DNA of 6,594 bases, from the NCBI GenBank assembly GCA_029777145.1, contig JAKOSS010000200.1, positions 1-6,594 of the forward strand. The letters are read 5' to 3'. Each line of letters begins with the position of its first letter. Position 1 is the stretch's first letter. A program made the translations under genes and the position numbers. Of this stretch, positions 1-4,288 are shown one piece after another. A model generated the notes under the pieces. That model did not search any database. It was not told the DNA's origin and saw nothing but the letters and a program-made list of their open reading frames with translations. Source of the DNA: Acidobacteriota bacterium (lineage in GTDB: Bacteria; Acidobacteriota; Blastocatellia; Pyrinomonadales; Pyrinomonadaceae).

Positions 1-534
1 GCGATCGTCGGCGAGGTTCCGAAAGGCAAGTATGTCGGCCTCAAGTTCAGGATCGGCGTGCCCGAGGAACTGAACCATCTCGATCCCGCGAGTCAACCGT
101 CGCCGCTCAACATCAGCCGCATGATGTGGTCGTGGCAAATGGGTTACAAGTTCGCGCGCATCGACACCCGCACGAGCGGTCGGCCGAACGGTTACGTTCT
201 GCATCTGGGCAGCACGAAATGCGCGACCGATTCGGCGACGAACATTACGACCTGCGGATCACCGAACCGGCCCGAATTCGTTTTCGATAAGTTCAACGTC
301 GCCGACGACGTCGTTGCGGTCGACCTCGGAGCGCTTTTCGCGGGGGCGAACGTCGATGTCAATCAGGCGAACACTGCCGCCGGGTGCATGTCGTTCGAAG
401 GCGACGGCGACTGCCTGCCGGTCTTCCGCAGCCTCGGACTTTCTTTTGAAGGCAGCGAAACCGCGAAACAGACGTTCATGCGCGTCGAATCCGCAAAATC
501 CGCCGGCGTACGATCGACGAAAGGAGGACGGTAA
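1..534 (+). CDS. mbnP: MbnP-family four-Cys copper-binding protein (5' truncated by window)
   Basis: Only the C-terminal 177 residues are present; the reading frame is open from base 1, so the start and signal peptide lie upstream. The visible part matches the 'metallo-mystery pair' four-Cys family (MbnP). It has an N-H-L-D-P segment (residues 25-29 of the fragment), the hallmark MMWSWQMGYKF (41-51), VLHLGSTKC (66-74), and four cysteines at 74, 85, 129 and 138 in CX10C and CX8C pairs, the last pair in the family-typical GCMS...C context. Known for the family: MbnP is a secreted copper-binding protein in which one tryptophan is oxidised to kynurenine by the di-haem partner MbnH, creating part of the Cu site. 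W43 and W45 are the candidate target residues here; which one is modified cannot be read from sequence. The stop codon overlaps the start of mbnH by one base, so the two are translationally coupled. No methanobactin gene is visible, as in many non-methanotroph carriers. Family assignment is confident; copper binding is inferred from the family. Confidence 0.9.
   Translation, partial: AIVGEVPKGKYVGLKFRIGVPEELNHLDPASQPSPLNISRMMWSWQMGYKFARIDTRTSGRPNGYVLHLGSTKCATDSATNITTCGSPNRPEFVFDKFNVADDVVAVDLGALFAGANVDVNQANTAAGCMSFEGDGDCLPVFRSLGLSFEGSETAKQTFMRVESAKSAGVRSTKGGR
521..527 (+). promoter_or_regulatory. Ribosome binding site of mbnH
   Basis: AAGGAGG lies inside the last codons of mbnP, six bases before the ATG at 534. 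It supports 534 over the adjacent second ATG at 537 and shows the two genes are coupled through a TAATG overlap. Confidence 0.8.
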
Positions 535-1700
535 TGATGCGAATCATCAAACTTGCGGCCTTCGTATTTGCCGTCTCACTGGGATTGATCGGGATCGGAT
601 CCATGCTCTTTGAGAATGCGGCATCTGCTGCCGACGGTTACGTGTGGAACCTGCCCAAAGGCTTTCCGACGCCGTTCGTGCCGCCCGGAAATCCGATGTC
701 TGACGCCAAGGTCGAGCTTGGCCGGCACCTTTTTTACGATCCGCGACTCTCGATCAACGAAAAGACTTCGTGCGCGACCTGCCATTTGCAGGAAAAGGCG
801 TTCACCGACGGCCGAAAGACAGCCGTCGGAACGACCGGCGAAATTCATCCGCGCAATTCGATGAGCCTCGCGAATCTCGCCTACAACCCTTCATTCAATT
901 GGGCGAATCCGGCGGTCATCAGGCTAGAGCGCCACGCGCATCTCCCGATCTTCGGTGAATTCCCGATCGTCGAAATGGGAATGTCGGGCAAAGAAGATCT
1001 TTTCGTTGCGCGGCTCAAGGCGGAACCTCGATACGAAAAACTGTTTCGTGACGCGTATCCGGATGTCGAAAACCCCGTCTCGATCCCGAGTTCGATCCAT
1101 GCGATCGCGGCATTCGTCCGCACGCTGATCTCGGGCAACTCGCCGTACGATCGCTACCGGTATCAAGGACACGCCGACGCGATCTCCGATTCGGCGAAAC
1201 GCGGCGAGAAGTTGTTCTTCAGCGAGCGGATGGAATGCTTCGACTGCCACGCCGGGTTCAATCTTTCGGGAACCGTCAACTTCGTCGGAAAGGCGATCGA
1301 GAACGCGCAGTTCGAGAACAACGGGCTATACAACATCGACGGCAAAGGCGGATATCCGGTCGACAATACCGGCCTTTTCGAGGTCACGAAGAAACCGGAA
1401 GACATGGGCAAGTTCAAGGTTCCGACGCTGAGAAACGTCGACTTGACGGCGCCGTATATGCACGACGGCAGCATCGCCACTCTCGAAGAGGTCATCGACC
1501 ATTACCAGGCAGGCGGCCGCACGATCAAGGATGGAAAGAACGCCGGAAACGGAAGTCTCAGTCCATTGCGGAGCGATTTCGTCCGCGGTTTCAAACTCTC
1601 GCCGGAGGAAAAGTCTGACCTGATCGCGTTCTTAAAGAGCCTGACCGATACCGAGTTCGTGACCAACCCGCGATTCGCGGATCCATGGAGGGCGAAATGA
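534..1700 (+). CDS. mbnH: MbnH-family di-haem peroxidase-like enzyme
   Basis: A 388-residue protein of the bacterial cytochrome c peroxidase/MauG superfamily. Residues 1-33 form a secretion signal (basic start, hydrophobic core about 5-25, Ala-rich cleavage region 29-33), so it is periplasmic. Two c-type haem motifs are visible: CATCH at 80-84 and CFDCH at 235-239. FxW at 121-123 corresponds in position to the superfamily segment carrying the inter-haem tryptophan, and EMG at 147-149 to the conserved Glu region. TAPYMHDGS (305-313), followed by an L-E-E-V segment, is the usual C-terminal haem-pocket motif, with Y308, M309 and H310 as possible distal-side residues. Characterised MbnH uses peroxide and a high-valent di-haem state to oxidise a tryptophan in MbnP to kynurenine; that function is assigned here because of the family match and the immediately upstream mbnP. 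It overlaps the next gene by ATGA. A generic cytochrome c peroxidase is the alternative, but the MbnP neighbour makes it unlikely. Confidence 0.92.
   Translation: MMRIIKLAAFVFAVSLGLIGIGSMLFENAASAADGYVWNLPKGFPTPFVPPGNPMSDAKVELGRHLFYDPRLSINEKTSCATCHLQEKAFTDGRKTAVGTTGEIHPRNSMSLANLAYNPSFNWANPAVIRLERHAHLPIFGEFPIVEMGMSGKEDLFVARLKAEPRYEKLFRDAYPDVENPVSIPSSIHAIAAFVRTLISGNSPYDRYRYQGHADAISDSAKRGEKLFFSERMECFDCHAGFNLSGTVNFVGKAIENAQFENNGLYNIDGKGGYPVDNTGLFEVTKKPEDMGKFKVPTLRNVDLTAPYMHDGSIATLEEVIDHYQAGGRTIKDGKNAGNGSLSPLRSDFVRGFKLSPEEKSDLIAFLKSLTDTEFVTNPRFADPWRAK
1687..1692 (+). promoter_or_regulatory. Ribosome binding site selecting the start at 1697
   Basis: GGAGGG sits four bases before the ATG at 1697, which itself overlaps the mbnH stop (ATGA). 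An in-frame ATG at 1685 would add four residues but lies before this site, so 1697 is preferred. Confidence 0.7.
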
Positions 1701-2311
1701 AGTACAAAATTCTGCTGATCGCGCTATTCGCAATCTCCTGTTTCGCCGCTTGCGGCGTCGATGCACGGCTTGATCCGATCGATCCGGTGAACGCGGCAAC
1801 CAAGACCTACAGATCGACCGCAACTGTCGTCAAGATTGATACTTTGACGCAGAAGGTGACGCTCGATCACGACGACATTCCCGGATATATGAAGGCGATG
1901 ACGATGACCGAGGCGGTCAGTTCGCCCGAAGTGCTTTCGGGAATCAGTATCGGCGACCGCGTCGAGTTCGAGATCGAGTTGTCGGGAAACGAGGTTCGCA
2001 TCTCGAAACTGACGAAGATCGCGGGCGGAGATCAGGTGAACGGCGCGGAGATCTTCAAGGCAAATTGCGCCCGCTGCCACGCCGACGACGGCTCAGGTAC
2101 GAAGAAAGGCATTCCGCTGAATTCGGGACATGCGCTGCATCATTCGGACGAGGAGTATGTCCGTCAGGTAACGGCGGGAAAGGAGCCGAAAATGCCGGCG
2201 TTCGGCGGCAAACTGAGCGAGGCCGAGATCACGTCGGTCATCGAACATGTTCGCCGCGTGATCCAAGCGGGCGCAAAAGAATCTGAACCCGATGAGCACC
2301 ACAAACACTGA
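1697..2311 (+). CDS. Lipoprotein fusing a CusF-like copper-binding domain to cytochrome c
   Basis: A 204-residue protein in three parts. Residues 1-19 are a lipoprotein-type signal ending in FAAC, with C19 the likely lipidated residue (C15 is a less likely alternative). Residues about 36-108 form a small beta domain of the CusF type, the copper-binding fold also found fused to SCO1/SenC proteins; the motif HDDIPGYMKAMTM places H58, M68 and M70 at the His/Met/Met metal positions, and M65 stands near where E. coli CusF has its metal-capping Trp. Residues about 111-192 are a class I cytochrome c with CARCH (124-128) and a MPAFGGKLS segment in which M166 is the expected sixth ligand. The tail is acidic then His-rich (DEHHKH). 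The protein should be anchored in the periplasm, and inferred roles are copper delivery to MbnP or electron exchange with MbnH. It is the third gene of the operon and overlaps the next by 20 bases. Domain calls are strong; the role is inference. Confidence 0.85.
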   Translation: MKYKILLIALFAISCFAACGVDARLDPIDPVNAATKTYRSTATVVKIDTLTQKVTLDHDDIPGYMKAMTMTEAVSSPEVLSGISIGDRVEFEIELSGNEVRISKLTKIAGGDQVNGAEIFKANCARCHADDGSGTKKGIPLNSGHALHHSDEEYVRQVTAGKEPKMPAFGGKLSEAEITSVIEHVRRVIQAGAKESEPDEHHKH

Positions 2312-3053
2312 AAAGGCTAAGCGGCGGAATTACAAGTACTACGTTCGAAAGGCACATCGGTATCTCGGCATTTTGATCGGGATCCAGTTTGCCTTTTGGA
2401 CGTTGGGCGGGCTGTATTTCAGTTGGTCTGACATCAATCAGATCCGCGGGGACGACGTCCGGAAAAAGTCGGATGTTTTGTCGGACCGATCCGACGGGAT
2501 CCGCTTGGCATTTCCGTCTGCGGGGATTGATGCCGACGCACGGATCACAAAGGCCGAGATGGTGAGCATTCTTGGCCGACCTTACTTCTTTGTGGGTTTT
2601 CAGTTGAATGGCGATCGTGCCGAATCGCGTCTCATCGACGCGCTCGACGGGTCGACCCGAGGCGCGATCGATGAATCGGAGGCCCGCCGTATCGCGGTCG
2701 AAGGGTTGCAAATACCCGCGTCCGTCGTCAGGGCCAATTACGTCTCGGAGGCCGCCGCCGGACATGAATACCGGGAAAAGCCGCTTCCCGCGTGGGCGAT
2801 CGATCTCGACGGCGGGTACACCGTTTATGTCGCGGCGAACAACGGCCAGATCACGGCGATCCGGAACAATCGTTGGCGGATCTACGACTTCCTCTGGATG
2901 CTGCACACACAGGACTACGGAGCTCGCGACAACATCAACAACTGGATACTGAGGTCGTTTTCGGCGCTCGGGATCGTCACGATCGCCTCGGGATTCGCGC
3001 TCTTTTTTATCAGTTCGCGAACGATCCGCCGGCTGCGTTTGAAGCGAAGGTAA
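2292..3053 (+). CDS. PepSY-type membrane protein with two transmembrane helices
   Basis: A 253-residue protein with a basic N-terminus, a first hydrophobic helix at about 24-44, a large exported domain at about 45-218, and a second helix at about 219-241 followed by an Arg/Lys-rich end (R243-R253) that should be cytoplasmic. The exported part contains PepSY-like features: ITKAEM (85-90), DGSTRGAIDESEARRIA (119-135) and a second beta-type segment with YTVYVAANNGQITAI (176-190). Histidines near the membrane, H22 in the AHRYLG segment and H205 in LWMLHTQDY, resemble those in PepSY_TM-type proteins, some of which are linked to metal or haem reduction; haem binding here is only a possibility. It starts inside the end of the CusF-cytochrome gene with no clear ribosome site, which suggests translational coupling. 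It may be the membrane anchor or electron donor for the periplasmic module. PepSY assignment is moderately sure, function unknown. Confidence 0.75.
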   Translation: MSTTNTEKAKRRNYKYYVRKAHRYLGILIGIQFAFWTLGGLYFSWSDINQIRGDDVRKKSDVLSDRSDGIRLAFPSAGIDADARITKAEMVSILGRPYFFVGFQLNGDRAESRLIDALDGSTRGAIDESEARRIAVEGLQIPASVVRANYVSEAAAGHEYREKPLPAWAIDLDGGYTVYVAANNGQITAIRNNRWRIYDFLWMLHTQDYGARDNINNWILRSFSALGIVTIASGFALFFISSRTIRRLRLKRR

Positions 3054-3059
3054 CGCGCG

Positions 3060-3428
3060 TCACTTGCAGTTGACGGTGATCTTCTGCTCGTTCAGGCACT
3101 TCTGCTCGCACTGTTTGATATATTCACCGAGCTTCTTGTTCTCCGCCTGCGCCGCCCATTTGTCGAGGCCGGCGATCTTCTTCGCTTCGGGGGTTTTGAC
3201 GAACTCCTGATAAAGACGGTCATATCCTGAATCGCCTTCGATGCAATACTTGCTGCACGTGTTTTGCCGCGCCTGTGCCTCAACCGGATCCTTTCCCTGA
3301 TAAGTCTTTCCGTCGATCGTCAGTTCACCGACACATTCCCGGCCGCCTCCGCATCCGAACGCCGCGATCATGAGCGTAATCGCGACGACCAAGATCATTG
3401 GGAGATTCGTTGACGTCAAATTTTGCAT
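3060..3428 (-). CDS. Small Cys-rich lipoprotein with twin CX3C motifs, function unknown
   Basis: A 122-residue protein I do not recognise as a named family. The start at 3428 is chosen because GGAGG lies four bases upstream (3433-3437) and a signal peptide follows directly; the longer in-frame extension upstream reads as non-coding sequence. Residues 1-26 are a lipoprotein signal (hydrophobic core about 10-24, then AAFGC), so C26 should be lipidated. The mature part has six further cysteines at 32, 58, 62, 107, 111 and 121: two CX3C pairs (CSKYC and CEQKC) separated by 44 residues within a predominantly helical, charged sequence, bracketed by single cysteines near each end. This pattern suggests a disulfide-stapled helical hairpin. 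It is rich in Lys, Glu and Gln. It runs convergent to the copper operon, with only six bases between the two stop codons, so any shared job is uncertain. Confidence 0.72.
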   Translation of the reverse strand: MQNLTSTNLPMILVVAITLMIAAFGCGGGRECVGELTIDGKTYQGKDPVEAQARQNTCSKYCIEGDSGYDRLYQEFVKTPEAKKIAGLDKWAAQAENKKLGEYIKQCEQKCLNEQKITVNCK

Positions 3429-3432
3429 ACGT

Positions 3433-3437
3433 CCTCC
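3433..3437 (-). promoter_or_regulatory. Ribosome binding site of the Cys-rich lipoprotein
   Basis: CCTCC on the given strand reads GGAGG on the coding strand, four bases before the ATG at 3428-3426. It decides the start against the 84-residue upstream extension of the frame. Confidence 0.7.
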
Positions 3438-3641
3438 AAAGTCCATTGGTTGGCAACGAGTCGAAATCGAGTACCTGCATTCAACGCGAATAACGCATTG
3501 GAAGATTTGCCCGCCAATCTCCGCGAATTTATCAATGAGCAGCCACTTTGTTCGGATCGCCCGACGTCGACGGTCGTTTGGAGGAGGTACGCGACCCGAT
3601 GGCGGCTTTCTGAACGGCGTCAATTCGCGAAAATTCGCTGG

Positions 3642-3669
3642 AACGTTGGGTTCAATGCGACCAAACGTT
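3642..3669. repeat. Imperfect inverted repeat in the intergenic region
   Basis: Arms AACGTTGGGT (3642-3651) and ACCAAACGTT (3660-3669) pair at nine of ten positions around an 8-base loop. No T-run follows on either side, so it is not a standard terminator. It could be a regulator binding site or chance. Confidence 0.45.
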
Positions 3670-3766
3670 GCCGATCCCATCTGTTAGATTTGCTAATTCT
3701 CAATGCTGCTGTTGTATTCCTGATTCTAATTTAACATCGATCGCGGCGAGACTCATACGAAGCAAT

Positions 3767-3796
3767 GTGACTGGCGCACATGATCTGCGATATGAT
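3767..3796 (+). promoter_or_regulatory. Putative sigma-70-type promoter of nikR
   Basis: A -10-like TATGAT at 3791-3796 (five of six consensus bases) lies 18 bases after GTGACT at 3767-3772, a partial -35. Transcription would begin near 3803, leaving a short leader that holds the nikR ribosome site. Confidence 0.4.
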
Positions 3797-3814
3797 GCTG
3801 AGCTTAGTCCATCG

Positions 3815-3820
3815 AAGGAG
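3815..3820 (+). promoter_or_regulatory. Ribosome binding site selecting the GTG start of nikR
   Basis: AAGGAG lies six bases before the GTG at 3827. Together with the family's N-terminal length it shows that nikR starts with GTG rather than at the upstream ATG at 3668. Confidence 0.75.
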
Positions 3821-3826
3821 AATCAT

Positions 3827-4252
3827 GTGAGCGAACTGGTTCGGTTCGGAGTCAGTATCGAGCAAGAGTTGCTCGAAAATTATGACCGGCTGATCGCCGA
3901 AGGCGGCTACGCGAACAGGTCTGAGGCGATCCGCGATCTGATACGCGAAGCGCTGATCCAGAAGAAGATCGACGCTGACGGCGAGACCGAATCGCTCGGC
4001 AGTTTGACGCTGGTTTACGATCACCATGCGCGCAATTTGTCCGCCGAAATGGCTGAGATCCAGCACCATCACCACCACAACGTCATCAGCGTCATGCACC
4101 TGCATGTGAGCCACGACGACTGCCTCGAGATCCTCGCCTTGAAGGGAAAGGTCGCGGACCTGGTAGAACTCGCGAACAGGTTGCTGATCCTCAAGGGAAT
4201 CAAGAACGGAAAACTGTATCTGACGCTTCCGTCATCAAGGATCGTCGAGTAA
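3827..4252 (+). CDS. nikR: Nickel-responsive transcriptional regulator NikR
   Basis: A 141-residue protein of normal NikR length, read from a GTG start. Residues 1-45 are the ribbon-helix-helix DNA-binding domain: the strand LVRFGVSI, then helices through YANRSEAIRDLIREAL (28-43). Residues about 57-135 are the ACT-like nickel-binding tetramerisation domain. The square-planar nickel ligands of E. coli NikR (H76, H87, H89, C95) align with H80, H91, H93 and C99, all present; spacing is exact (11, 2 and 6 residues). H80 opens a run of five histidines (80-84), one more than in E. coli NikR, with H84 in place of an Asp. NikR binds operator DNA when loaded with nickel, usually repressing uptake genes. 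The TonB-dependent receptor gene begins 36 bases after the stop and is the obvious local target. Assignment is very firm; the target is inferred. Confidence 0.97.
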   Translation: MSELVRFGVSIEQELLENYDRLIAEGGYANRSEAIRDLIREALIQKKIDADGETESLGSLTLVYDHHARNLSAEMAEIQHHHHHNVISVMHLHVSHDDCLEILALKGKVADLVELANRLLILKGIKNGKLYLTLPSSRIVE

Positions 4253-4279
4253 GTGCTACGATTTTTTGTTTTGTGCTAC
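4253..4279 (+). repeat. Direct repeat GTGCTAC, 20-base period, candidate regulator site
   Basis: Two perfect copies of GTGCTAC (4253-4259 and 4273-4279) are separated by a T-rich 13-base spacer, giving a 20-base period, close to two helical turns. The half-site resembles the GTGTTAC half-site that I recall from predicted NikR operators in delta-proteobacteria, which are however inverted repeats (GTGTTAC-N13/14-GTAACAC). The position between nikR and the receptor fits an operator, but the direct orientation is atypical. Confidence 0.4.
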
Positions 4280-4282
4280 ACT
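4274..4282 (+). promoter_or_regulatory. Putative extended -10 promoter of the TonB receptor gene
   Basis: TGCTACACT fits an extended -10 element (TG-N-TAnnnT). Its last base is six bases from the ATG at 4289, so transcription would start at or next to the initiation codon. No ribosome binding site precedes the ATG, which agrees with a leaderless mRNA. No good -35 is visible. Confidence 0.4.
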
Positions 4283-4288
4283 CTGCGC

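Larger units (their letters stand above)
3429..3826. other. Divergent intergenic region between the lipoprotein gene and nikR
   Basis: About 400 bases with no convincing gene. Open frames cross it on both strands, but their products (Arg/Pro-rich, or with a run of four Cys) look non-coding and lack ribosome sites. Positions about 3684-3736 are noticeably AT-richer than the neighbours. The region should carry the promoters of both flanking genes; a likely nikR promoter and one near-palindrome are listed separately. I saw no clear promoter for the leftward gene. Confidence 0.6.

Noticed and set aside
2238..2906. 222-residue open frame on the minus strand
   Set aside because: It lies opposite the PepSY gene, has Arg/Pro/Asp-rich composition without a recognisable domain or ribosome site, and the plus-strand gene has clear membrane helices and operon context.
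3051..3062. Terminator between the convergent PepSY and lipoprotein genes
   Set aside because: Only six bases separate the stop codons and I saw no hairpin with a T-run near either end.
3429..3680. Upstream extension of the Cys-rich lipoprotein frame to a start at 3680
   Set aside because: It would put 84 non-homologous-looking residues before a clear lipoprotein signal; the GGAGG site at 3433-3437 favours the start at 3428.
3370..3734. Two plus-strand open frames of about 100 residues between the lipoprotein gene and nikR
   Set aside because: They overlap the lipoprotein gene start and each other in different frames, have no ribosome site and no recognisable domain.
3753..3758. TCATAC, identical to one half of the E. 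coli NikR operator
   Set aside because: No matching GTATGA lies 16 bases upstream; a single 6-base match is expected by chance.
3765..3781. ATGTG-N7-CACAT inverted repeat overlapping the putative nikR -35
   Set aside because: Arms of only five bases are too weak to call an operator without comparative data.
3668..3826. N-terminal extension of nikR from ATG 3668
   Set aside because: The extension includes a run of four Cys, exceeds the normal NikR length, and a good ribosome site precedes the GTG at 3827.
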